Positions 36,145 through 44,509 of a stretch of DNA of 51,009 nucleotides are shown in pieces. The translations under genes were made by a program, and so were the position numbers. The stretch's first letter is position 1, and each line of letters begins with the position of its first letter. Under the pieces are notes generated by a model that saw nothing but the letters and a program-made list of their open reading frames with translations, ran no database searches and had not been told where the DNA came from. The DNA comes from Candidatus Muproteobacteria bacterium RIFCSPHIGHO2_12_FULL_60_33 (GTDB taxonomy: Bacteria > Pseudomonadota > Gammaproteobacteria > Acidiferrobacterales > Sulfurifustaceae), in NCBI GenBank assembly GCA_001785195.1, contig MFTB01000089.1, positions 1-51,009 on the forward strand. The letters are read 5' to 3'.

Positions 36145-36764
36145 TGGGCTTTCCATTCCGCGTTGATGCAAGACTGGTTTCGGCGCTGGCGATTTTCCTG
36201 CCCGCGCTTTTTGTCGCCGGTTGCGGCACGTCGGTGGAGCGCATGGACACGGCCGAGGTCAAGGATCTGTCCGGCGCGTGGAACGACACCGACTCGCGCC
36301 TCGTGTCCGAGGAGATGATCCAGGACGTGCTGTCGCGCGACTGGCTGCTGGAGTTCACGCGCAAGCACAACAAGAAGCCCGCCGTGATCGTGGGCGAGGT
36401 GCTTAATCTCAGCCATGAGCACGTTAACGTGAACACCTTTACGGCCGACATGGAGCGCGCGCTCATCAATTCCGGCAAGGTCCAGTTCGTCGCCTCCAAG
36501 GGCGAGCGCGGCGAGGTCCGCGAGGAGCGCAAGGACCAGGACATTCACGCCGCCGAGGCCACGCGCAAACCCATGGGTCAGGAGCTGGGCGCCGATTACA
36601 TGCTGAAGGGCACGATCAACACCATCCTTGATACTTCCGGCTCCAGCCAGGTGAGGTATTACCAGGTGGACCTCACGCTCATCGGTCTGGCGGACAACGT
36701 CAAGGCCTGGGTGGGGCAGAAGAAGATCAAGAAGCTCGTCAAACGCGGGAATCTCCGTTACTGA
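36144..36764 (+). CDS. LpoB-like penicillin-binding protein activator lipoprotein
   Basis: Lipobox FVAGCG; DLSGAWNDTDSRLVSEEMIQDVL, YMLKGTINTILD, YYQVDLTLIGL; overlaps previous stop (TGATG). Confidence 0.85.
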   Translation: MGFPFRVDARLVSALAIFLPALFVAGCGTSVERMDTAEVKDLSGAWNDTDSRLVSEEMIQDVLSRDWLLEFTRKHNKKPAVIVGEVLNLSHEHVNVNTFTADMERALINSGKVQFVASKGERGEVREERKDQDIHAAEATRKPMGQELGADYMLKGTINTILDTSGSSQVRYYQVDLTLIGLADNVKAWVGQKKIKKLVKRGNLRY

Positions 36765-36780
36765 TAGCGGGGGCGCCGTC

Positions 36781-38148
36781 ATGCGCGCCCGGCGCGGCAT
36801 CGTCACTTTCCCGCTGCTGGCAGGGCCTCTCTTCGCGGCCATGTTGCTGTTTGCCGGCTGCGCTACCTACAGCGACTCGTTTTCCGTTATTGAAAACGAC
36901 ATGGCCGCCCAGCGTTTCGAGGCGGCATTGCAGGAACTCGAAAGACAGCGTCACCCCGCTCGCGATCAGGTGGTCTACCTTCTGAACAAGGCGATGCTCG
37001 AGCGCATGAAAGGTGATTTCACCGTTTCCAACCGGACATTCGAAGCCGCCAAGTCGCGCATGGAGGAACTTTACGGCCTAAGTTTGCGGGAACAGGCGCT
37101 TTCGGTCGTGGTCAACGACGCCACGCGCAGTTATGCCGGCGAGGAATTCGAACGGGTCCTGGTGCACCTGTACATAGCGCTTAACTATCTGCAATTGGGC
37201 GACCTCACCAACGCACGCGTGGAAGCCCTGCAGGTGGACGAGCGACTGCGCGAAATTACCCAGAAACTCCCGCAAAACCGTTATACCGAGGATGCATTGG
37301 CGCGTTATCTCACCGGCATGATTTACGAGGAGCGGGGGGAGTACAGCGATGCCATGATCGCCTACCGCAAGGCCTACGAAGCATACCGCGAGTACCGCCG
37401 GAAATATTTTGTGGACATCCCGGATACGCTCAAGCGCGATCTGCTGCGATTAGCGCAGCAGATGGGCCTGACCGGTGAAATGCAACAGTACCAGAACGAA
37501 TTTCATATTACGCACTGGATGAGCACCGCCGAACTCGCGCAGCAGGGTGAACTCGTTTTCCTCCTGCACGACGGCCTTGCTCCCATCAAGCGTGAACATG
37601 CGGTGACTGTCGTGGACCCCGCGTCCGGCCATCTGGTTCGTATCGCCGTGCCTTATTACGAAACGCGTCCCACGCCGGTAAACCGCGTGCGTGTGATGGC
37701 GGGAAGTTCAGTCGCCTCGGCCGAGGTGGCGGAAGACATCAGCGCCATCGCCTTCAAGGATCTCGAAACCAAGATGCCGGCGATTACCGCACGTGCCCTG
37801 GCGCGTGCCGTGCTCAAGGCGCAAATGGCCAAGGCCGCGCGCGAGAACGCGCGGCAGCAGAACCAGAACAACGCGGGCGCGGCCGTGGCCGCCATGGCGG
37901 TGGAAATCGCCGGAGTGGTGACGGAACGCGCGGATACGCGCAGCTGGTTGACGTTACCGTCGCGCATTCATCTGGCGCGCCTGCCCTTGCCGCCCGGAAA
38001 CTACGCGGTTAAAGTCGATCTGCTGGGCGATGACGGCCGGATCGTTTCCACCCGGGAATACGCCAACATCGTCTTGCGCCGGGGCGCGAAGACCTATCTC
38101 TCGCTCCACTGGATTCCGCCATACGTTCCAACAAGGAGATCAAGATGA
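36781..38148 (+). CDS. COG3014-type uncharacterised lipoprotein with TPR-like helices
   Basis: Lipobox LFAGCA; operon position; helical repeats, C-terminal beta region. Confidence 0.75.
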   Translation: MRARRGIVTFPLLAGPLFAAMLLFAGCATYSDSFSVIENDMAAQRFEAALQELERQRHPARDQVVYLLNKAMLERMKGDFTVSNRTFEAAKSRMEELYGLSLREQALSVVVNDATRSYAGEEFERVLVHLYIALNYLQLGDLTNARVEALQVDERLREITQKLPQNRYTEDALARYLTGMIYEERGEYSDAMIAYRKAYEAYREYRRKYFVDIPDTLKRDLLRLAQQMGLTGEMQQYQNEFHITHWMSTAELAQQGELVFLLHDGLAPIKREHAVTVVDPASGHLVRIAVPYYETRPTPVNRVRVMAGSSVASAEVAEDISAIAFKDLETKMPAITARALARAVLKAQMAKAARENARQQNQNNAGAAVAAMAVEIAGVVTERADTRSWLTLPSRIHLARLPLPPGNYAVKVDLLGDDGRIVSTREYANIVLRRGAKTYLSLHWIPPYVPTRRSR

Positions 38149-39167
38149 AAATCCTGTTTGCGGCGATAATGGGATTGACGCTGCTCGCCGCCGCCGGCTG
38201 CGCCACGCGTTCCGCCATGCCGGACTGGGTCAACGGCCCAGCCGAAAAGTATCAAAGCGAGCAATACCTGATCGGGCGCGGTCAGGCGGCCACGGCGGAG
38301 GAGGCGCGCGACCGGGCGCGCGCGGATCTCGCCAAGATATTCGAGGTGTCGGTCGCGGTGGAGAGCCAGGACGTTCAAACCTTCAGTCTGAAATCGCCAG
38401 GCGCCGGCAATGAGACCGGACCCGCCGGCGAATATGCCGCACAGGCCTCGCGCCGCATCACCACCCGTGCCGATCAGATTATCCAGGGGATCCAGATCGC
38501 CGAGGTCTGGCAGGACCCGCTGACCAAGACGCAGCATGCGCTGGCGGTGCTGCCGCGCTTACAAGCTTCAATGCGCCTGCACCAGGAAATCGAGCGCCTC
38601 GATGCCGCCACGCGCAAATATCTTGAGGAGTCACGCGGCGCGACCGACCTTCTGGTCAAGATCGGGGCTGCCGACCGCGCACTCGGGACACAGCTCGAGC
38701 GCACCGGCTATCAGAAATCCTTGCGCGTCGTGGACCCGACCGGGCGCGGCGCGGAACCCGAATGGAACACCGCCAGGCTCAGCGCCGATCTCGCTGATCT
38801 GCTTAAGCGCGTGCATGTGGCAGCACAAGTCGCACCGGATGCGCCACCAGGCTTTGCCACGGCCGTCAACGGCGCGTTGGCTGGCGCCGGTTTTCTGATC
38901 GAGACCGGCGAGAAACCGGAGTACGTTCTGGTCGCGAATCTGGTGTTGGAAGATCTGGGCTTGCGGGATGGCTGGTACTGGCAGCGCGGCGCGTTGGAAG
39001 TCACGCTTCGGGAGACCGCCGCCAATCGCGTACGCGGCAGCCGGCGTTGGGACATCAAGGTTTCAGCCCAGGATCACGCCGTGTCCCGCCAGCGGGCGCT
39101 GGATCAGGTCGCTGCCATTCTGGGGCGGGAGTTGCGCGAAACAGTGGTCGGTTTCGCGTCGCCCTGA
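38145..39167 (+). CDS. Second LPP20-family lipoprotein
   Basis: Lipobox AAAGCA; MPDWVNGPAEKYQSEQYLIGRGQAATAEEARDRARADLAKIFEVSV; overlaps upstream gene. Confidence 0.8.
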   Translation: MKILFAAIMGLTLLAAAGCATRSAMPDWVNGPAEKYQSEQYLIGRGQAATAEEARDRARADLAKIFEVSVAVESQDVQTFSLKSPGAGNETGPAGEYAAQASRRITTRADQIIQGIQIAEVWQDPLTKTQHALAVLPRLQASMRLHQEIERLDAATRKYLEESRGATDLLVKIGAADRALGTQLERTGYQKSLRVVDPTGRGAEPEWNTARLSADLADLLKRVHVAAQVAPDAPPGFATAVNGALAGAGFLIETGEKPEYVLVANLVLEDLGLRDGWYWQRGALEVTLRETAANRVRGSRRWDIKVSAQDHAVSRQRALDQVAAILGRELRETVVGFASP

Positions 39168-39170
39168 ACG

Positions 39171-39878
39171 TCAGCCCGCGATTTCGAGGCAGCGCCCGGA
39201 CCGAATCGGCGGTCGCGGCCCGGCGAGCGCCAGGATTTTTTCAGCCACGCGCTCGGGCGGCATGCCCATCCGCCTTCCCGAGTATTCCCGCTGCATATCG
39301 GTGTCCACTCGCCCCGGACACACGGCATAGACACGTATGCCCTGTGCGGCGACTTCCTGCGCCAGGCTTTCGGTGAAGCCCACGACAGCGAATTTAGAGG
39401 CGCAGTAGCTGGCCAGCTCGGCGAAGCCCGTCAGTCCCGCCCCCGAAGCGATATTGATGATGACGCCCGAACCGCGCGCGAGCATGTGGGGCAGCACCGC
39501 GCGCGTTACGTACAGCACGCCCTTCACGTTGGCATCCACCACTTCATCGATCTTTTCCGGCGGCTGCTCGGCAAATGGGCCACTCCAGGCGCGCCCGGCG
39601 TTGTTCACGAGTACGTCAATCTCGCCCAGCCGGCGGCGGCATTCCTCAATAAGCCGCTGAACCTGTGCGCGGTCCCTCACGTCCGCTTCGATTGCCGCCA
39701 CCGTGCCCAGATGGCTTAAATGATTTTCCGCTTCCTTGAGCCGGTGTGAATCTTTTGCACAGATGACAACACGCGCACCTTGTTCTAAAAAAGCGCGGGC
39801 GATGGCGAACCCGATCCCGCGCGAACCGCCGGTGATGAGCACCACGCGGTCAACGAACGATTTTTTGTTCGATTCCAC
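39171..39878 (-). CDS. Short-chain dehydrogenase/reductase
   Basis: VVLITGGSRGIGFAIARAFLEQGA, LVNNAGRAW, YCASKFAVVGFTESL. Confidence 0.92.
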   Translation of the reverse strand: MESNKKSFVDRVVLITGGSRGIGFAIARAFLEQGARVVICAKDSHRLKEAENHLSHLGTVAAIEADVRDRAQVQRLIEECRRRLGEIDVLVNNAGRAWSGPFAEQPPEKIDEVVDANVKGVLYVTRAVLPHMLARGSGVIINIASGAGLTGFAELASYCASKFAVVGFTESLAQEVAAQGIRVYAVCPGRVDTDMQREYSGRRMGMPPERVAEKILALAGPRPPIRSGRCLEIAG

Positions 39879-39898
39879 CGAGGAAGAATTTTATGCGG

Positions 39899-40777
39899 TC
39901 ATCGCAACTCGCTCAGGAGCGAATCCATCATGCGCTCCGCCTGCGAACCGTAGCCGCCGCCGAAGAGATTGAAATGGTTGAGAATGTGGTAGAGGTTGTA
40001 CAGCGTCTTACGCGCCTTGTAACCGGCATCGAGCGGCCAGGTATCCTGATACGCCTGATAAAACCGCGTGGAAAATCCGCCGAATAATTCCGTCATCGCG
40101 ATATCCGCTTCACGGTCGCCGTAATAGACCGCGGGGTCGAAGATCACCGGCTGCTGTTCCACCGCGCCGACGTTGCCGCCCCACAGATCGCCATGCAACA
40201 GCGACGGCGCGGGCCGGTAGGTGCGGAAAAAACCTCCCAGCTCCGCCATCAGCCGCTCGCCCTTGCGCATCAGGTCATGGCCGTTGCGCATGGCGAGCCT
40301 GAGCTGGAAGCCGAGACGGTGTTCGCGCCAGAACTCCACCCAGTCGGCGCAGGGCGTGTTGATCTGCGGTGTCGAACCGATGGTGTTGTCCATACTCCAG
40401 CCGAATTGATCGCGCGTGGCACGATGCATCTGCGCCAGTTCCCGCCCGAGCTGTTCGAGGCTGCGCGCATCCGCACCTTCCAGATCGAGATATTCGAGCG
40501 CGAGGTAGGCCGAACCGTCGGCCGTGCCGGAACATACCGGCTGCGGCACGCGCACGCTGCGCGTCTGCGCGATTTCCTTCAGACCCTCGGCTTCGGCCTC
40601 GAACATGGCCAGGCGCGCCGTGTCATTGAGCTTGACGAAGTAACGGCGGTTGCCGTCCGTGAGAACCGTGGCGGAGTTGATGCACCCGCCGCCGACAGAC
40701 TGCCGTGACCGAATGGCGAAGGGAGCGCCGGTGGTTGCGGAAATGTGCTGTGCGATCGCTGCCCAGGTTGTATCCAT
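39899..40777 (-). CDS. Fructosamine kinase family protein
   Basis: GGCINSATVLTDGNRRYFVKLN, PSLLHGDLWGGNVG, FDPAVYYGDREADIAMTELFGGF; start set at MDTTWAAIAQHI. Confidence 0.9.
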   Translation of the reverse strand: MDTTWAAIAQHISATTGAPFAIRSRQSVGGGCINSATVLTDGNRRYFVKLNDTARLAMFEAEAEGLKEIAQTRSVRVPQPVCSGTADGSAYLALEYLDLEGADARSLEQLGRELAQMHRATRDQFGWSMDNTIGSTPQINTPCADWVEFWREHRLGFQLRLAMRNGHDLMRKGERLMAELGGFFRTYRPAPSLLHGDLWGGNVGAVEQQPVIFDPAVYYGDREADIAMTELFGGFSTRFYQAYQDTWPLDAGYKARKTLYNLYHILNHFNLFGGGYGSQAERMMDSLLSELR

Positions 40778-40993
40778 TCCCCCGCCTCCCTCATCCGAGA
40801 CGGGTAATGTAGGACCAATCCCCGGAGGCGAGAAGCCCGTTTTGGTCTGGCGCGGCGCCGGAAAATGACACCCCTCATGACCGAATAACAGCCAGGCCCT
40901 GCCGTTGATCCCGGGGCCTGCAAAAAATCGCGAAAAAGGCCTTATTTCCCCCATTATTTTTCGTAAACCGCTGATTTTATGGATGCCGATAAG

Positions 40994-41009
40994 TGGCACT
41001 GGATTTGCA
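40994..41009 (+). promoter_or_regulatory. Consensus sigma-54 promoter
   Basis: TGGCAC-TGGAT-TTGCA, full match to TGGCACN5TTGCW, 172 bp upstream of GGDEF-EAL start. Confidence 0.75.
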
Positions 41010-41180
41010 AGATTTACCGGCCGCCAGCGTGTTGGCGCCACGGGAAGGTCAGCGCCGGGCGGCACAGGGACAGGGAAATACCAGGAGGTTATCAAGGTTC
41101 CAATGGAACGGGAACGACCACGAACGGATTCGCATCGGCGTTTATTCGTCTTCAGTCGTCTTTGGCGATTAAGAATAACG

Positions 41181-43544
41181 ATGCTGTTTAATCAGTTATC
41201 CATGCGTATGAGCCTCACCGTCGCCGTGATGGTGGTGGGATTGCTCGGCATGTTTTTTGTGCTCGCGAGCGGCGACATCTACCGCGACGTGAGCCTGGCG
41301 CAGCAGCGCGTCGCGCTCGGCGAACAGGTCAAGACGCGGCTCAGCGACCTGCGCCGGGAACTGGATGCGGAATCGCAGCGGTTTGTCCTGTTGGCTCGCG
41401 CGGAACCCGGGTTGACGAACTCGGTGGAAGGCGGGAAGACATCCGCCGTCGTGCGCCATCTCGACCGGGTTTTCGACCGTCCCGGTTTCGCCTCCACCCG
41501 CACCAGGCTGGCCAAGCTTCAGGTGCTGAATGCAGATATGAATGTGCTGGCCTCCTCCGGCAAGGGCGTCCCCGAGGCCGTCCTGAATCATCCCGCGTGC
41601 GCGAACCTGCGCGCCGCGGCGGCCAAGCGCAAAGACGCGGAGCGTCAGAAGCCCGTGACCGGCGTCTGCGTAGAGGAGAAAAATATTTATCACCTGCTGA
41701 TTCATTCCCTGGGCAAACGCCCAGCGTCCGGTTTTCTGCTGGTCGCGACGGACATGACCCCGCGGTTGACCGGGGCCGACAACATTTTCAACCTGCCCGT
41801 GCGCCTGAGCTTTCCCGACGGGGCCTTGCTGTTCCGCTCCGCCAACTGGCCACGCGACGATGAAACAGAAAGTTATCTGGTGGCGGAACAGCCCTTCGGC
41901 ATGGCGTCCCGCCCGGTGATCCATGTCGGTGTCAGCCAGGACATCCGGATATTCAGCGACGGGTTGGCGCTCACCCGGTACAACATTGCGGCTGTTGCCG
42001 CCTCCGCGATTCTGCTGGTCGCCCTGCTCGTGTGGTTTGCGCTGCAGAAGACCGCCATCAAACCGCTGCGGACACTGGCCGCCCAGCTGCGCAAGGCCCG
42101 TTCCGACAAGAGTCATCTCGGCGAGCATGTGGTGGTAAGCGGCTGCGCCGAGGCTGTCGAACTGGGCGCCGCCTTCAACAGCATAACGACGCGGCTCAAG
42201 GAACTTCATGAAAGCCTGGAAAGCCTCGCCTTCACCGATCCGCTGACGAAGCTGCCGAACCGCACGTTGTTCCACGAGCGCCTGGGACACGCCATCGAGG
42301 ACGCCAAGCGCGATTACAAGCCCTTCGCTCTGATGCTGATGGATCTCGATCGCTTCAAGGATATCAACGATACCCTGGGTCACCAGGTCGGCGACCTGCT
42401 GTTGCAACAGGTGGCGGCGCGCCTGCGCAGCAAACTGCGCGATATCGACACGGTGGCGCGCATGGGTGGCGACGAGTTCGCGATTCTGCTGCCGGCAGTC
42501 AACGACAAACACGCCACCATGGCGGCGCGCATGCTGCTCCAGGTCTTGCGCGCGCCGTTCCGCATCGAGGAGCAGAGCCTGGACATTGGCGCGAGCATCG
42601 GCATTGCGCTCTATCCCGATCATGGCGTGGACGCCAACATTCTCATCCAGCGCGCGGATGTGGCCATGTATGCCGCCAAACACGCCAACAGCGGCCATGC
42701 CTTCTACGACAGCACGCAAGACCAGCACAACCCGACGCGGCTGACGTTGCTCGGTGAACTGCGCCATGCCGTGGAACAGGAGCAGTTCGTGCTTTACTTC
42801 CAGCCCAAGGTGAATTTGAAGACTTCCCAGGTCACGGGTGTGGAGGCGCTGATACGCTGGAACCATCCGCGCCAGGACCTGATGCTGCCGGACACCTTCA
42901 TTCCGCTGCTCGAGCAGACCGGCATGATTCGCAGCCTGACGCCTTGGGTGCTGAACGAGTCCCTGCGCCAGGGCCAGCAGCTCCAGGACCAGGGGCTGCC
43001 CATCAGCATTTCCATGAATCTGTCGGTGCGCGACCTGCAGGACCCGTATCTGGCGGATTCCTTTGCCGAGCAACTGGCGGCGCTTCAGATTTCGCCGCGC
43101 TGGCTGGAGCTGGAGATTACTGAAAGCGCGGTAATGACCGAGCCGGAGCGCGCCCTCGAGGTGCTTGCGCGCCTGTCCGCGATGGGGCTAAGAATCGCGA
43201 TCGACGATTTCGGCACCGGCTATTCCTCACTTTCTTATCTGAAAAAGCTGCCGGTCAATACCATCAAGATCGACAAGTCGTTTGTCATCGGCATGGGGCG
43301 CGACGAAAACGACGCGGCCATCGTGCGCACCAGTGTCGATCTGGCACACAACCTCAAGCTCGAGGTCGTGGCCGAAGGCGTCGAAAACGAGGAAACCCTC
43401 AACCGCCTGGGCGAGCTGGGCTGCGACACCGCGCAGGGGCACTACATCAGCCGCCCACTGTCGGCGGAAGAACTGTCGGTCTGGCTTAACCAGTCTTCCT
43501 GGGCGCTCAGGCGCAACCCCAAACTGTTACGCCTGCATAAGTAA
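41181..43544 (+). CDS. Membrane HAMP-GGDEF-EAL cyclic-di-GMP protein
   Basis: N-terminal TM, periplasmic region, second TM/HAMP, RDID...GGDEF, EALIRWNHP, DDFGTGYSSLSYLKKLPVNTIKIDKSFV. Confidence 0.94.
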   Translation: MLFNQLSMRMSLTVAVMVVGLLGMFFVLASGDIYRDVSLAQQRVALGEQVKTRLSDLRRELDAESQRFVLLARAEPGLTNSVEGGKTSAVVRHLDRVFDRPGFASTRTRLAKLQVLNADMNVLASSGKGVPEAVLNHPACANLRAAAAKRKDAERQKPVTGVCVEEKNIYHLLIHSLGKRPASGFLLVATDMTPRLTGADNIFNLPVRLSFPDGALLFRSANWPRDDETESYLVAEQPFGMASRPVIHVGVSQDIRIFSDGLALTRYNIAAVAASAILLVALLVWFALQKTAIKPLRTLAAQLRKARSDKSHLGEHVVVSGCAEAVELGAAFNSITTRLKELHESLESLAFTDPLTKLPNRTLFHERLGHAIEDAKRDYKPFALMLMDLDRFKDINDTLGHQVGDLLLQQVAARLRSKLRDIDTVARMGGDEFAILLPAVNDKHATMAARMLLQVLRAPFRIEEQSLDIGASIGIALYPDHGVDANILIQRADVAMYAAKHANSGHAFYDSTQDQHNPTRLTLLGELRHAVEQEQFVLYFQPKVNLKTSQVTGVEALIRWNHPRQDLMLPDTFIPLLEQTGMIRSLTPWVLNESLRQGQQLQDQGLPISISMNLSVRDLQDPYLADSFAEQLAALQISPRWLELEITESAVMTEPERALEVLARLSAMGLRIAIDDFGTGYSSLSYLKKLPVNTIKIDKSFVIGMGRDENDAAIVRTSVDLAHNLKLEVVAEGVENEETLNRLGELGCDTAQGHYISRPLSAEELSVWLNQSSWALRRNPKLLRLHK

Positions 43545-43618
43545 GTGGGCTCTCCATATCCGCGGAAATTTATCTCCGCGCGCGGCAGCCTGCATCCGCT
43601 TTCCGTTTCCGAATCCCG

Positions 43619-44047
43619 CTAACAGTTATCTTTGCCCAAACTGTAGGCGCCGGGCCCCTGCGCGACGATAAACAGCAGCGCGCCCATGATCGCCAGGTTT
43701 TTCTGGAACTGGATGAACTGCATCTGCATCTGATCCGGTGGCAGTCCCCAGTAGGCGTGAAAGAGTAAAGTCACCGGGATCATCCACAGGAAAATAATCG
43801 TGGCGGCCCAGCGCGCCTGCCAGCCGACCAGGATCATCAGGCCGCCGCCGAGTTCGATGGCGATCGTCAGAACCAGCATGAGCTTGATCAGATTGGGATC
43901 GAGGCTCGGCATCTTGGCGGCCATGTATTCTGCCGCACCTACAAAACCGGTGATCTTCTTGAAGCCGGCGACGATGAACAGATTCGACAGCAGCAGGCGC
44001 CCGATCAGCGGCCCGTATTGCTGTGCCCATTTGCATGCACCCTTCAT
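43619..44047 (-). CDS. DoxX family membrane protein
   Basis: GRLLLSNLFIVAGFKKITGF, ELGGGLMILVGWQARWAA; four TM segments. Confidence 0.88.
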   Translation of the reverse strand: MKGACKWAQQYGPLIGRLLLSNLFIVAGFKKITGFVGAAEYMAAKMPSLDPNLIKLMLVLTIAIELGGGLMILVGWQARWAATIIFLWMIPVTLLFHAYWGLPPDQMQMQFIQFQKNLAIMGALLFIVAQGPGAYSLGKDNC

Positions 44048-44139
44048 GTTTCATCCTCCTGTTCCATGGTGTCCCGCCGCATCGTAAACGTTGTTTTACC
44101 CGATGCCTAGCCGATCTACAGGCATTTTGGCGCTGGAAA

Positions 44140-44241
44140 ATGCCTCCGGTTGTCTACTTTATGCACAGCGAAAATGCGCCGGAAAAAGACCCGGAGCATG
44201 CGGCCAAAAATTTCTCGATAAAGCCGGGTGATTTTATTTAA
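44140..44241 (+). other. Candidate 33-aa small ORF (MPPVVYFMHSENAPEKDPEHAAKNFSIKPGDFI)
   Basis: Complete ATG-TAA frame in the DoxX-priA divergent intergenic region. Confidence 0.25.
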
Positions 44242-44350
44242 CGTATTGATCTTAAAACATTTAACGCGTCAGTTTATTTTTTAATCAAACTAACAGAATT
44301 GCCGGAAATTGCCGTGCGACAAAGCGCGTACCACGGCTTCATCAACATTG

Positions 44351-44359
44351 TTATCCACA
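44351..44359 (+). promoter_or_regulatory. Consensus DnaA box TTATCCACA
   Basis: Exact 9-mer upstream of priA. Confidence 0.4.
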
Positions 44360-44509
44360 GATTCTGTGAGTAACGTTCGCGCCTTTTAGATACAAGCGCT
44401 TAGAGGCAAGTCATGACAAACCTGTGAGCGTGGAGCACGGGTGTTTCACGTATTGCACATAAAGTGTTCAAAAAATTTCGTTCCATGGCCTTGTGATAGA
44501 GTCGCCGCC

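Noticed and set aside
39899-41095. Full 398-aa version of the fructosamine kinase ORF
   Set aside because: The N-terminal ~105 residues are atypical and overlap the opposite-strand promoter; MDTTWAAIAQHI at 40777 matches the family start.
41040-41105. Possible c-di-GMP (GEMM) riboswitch in the leader of the GGDEF-EAL gene (GGCACAGGGACAGGGAAATACC)
   Set aside because: Only a short resemblance to the GEMM core; the GACGCAAAGCC half and receptor geometry are missing.
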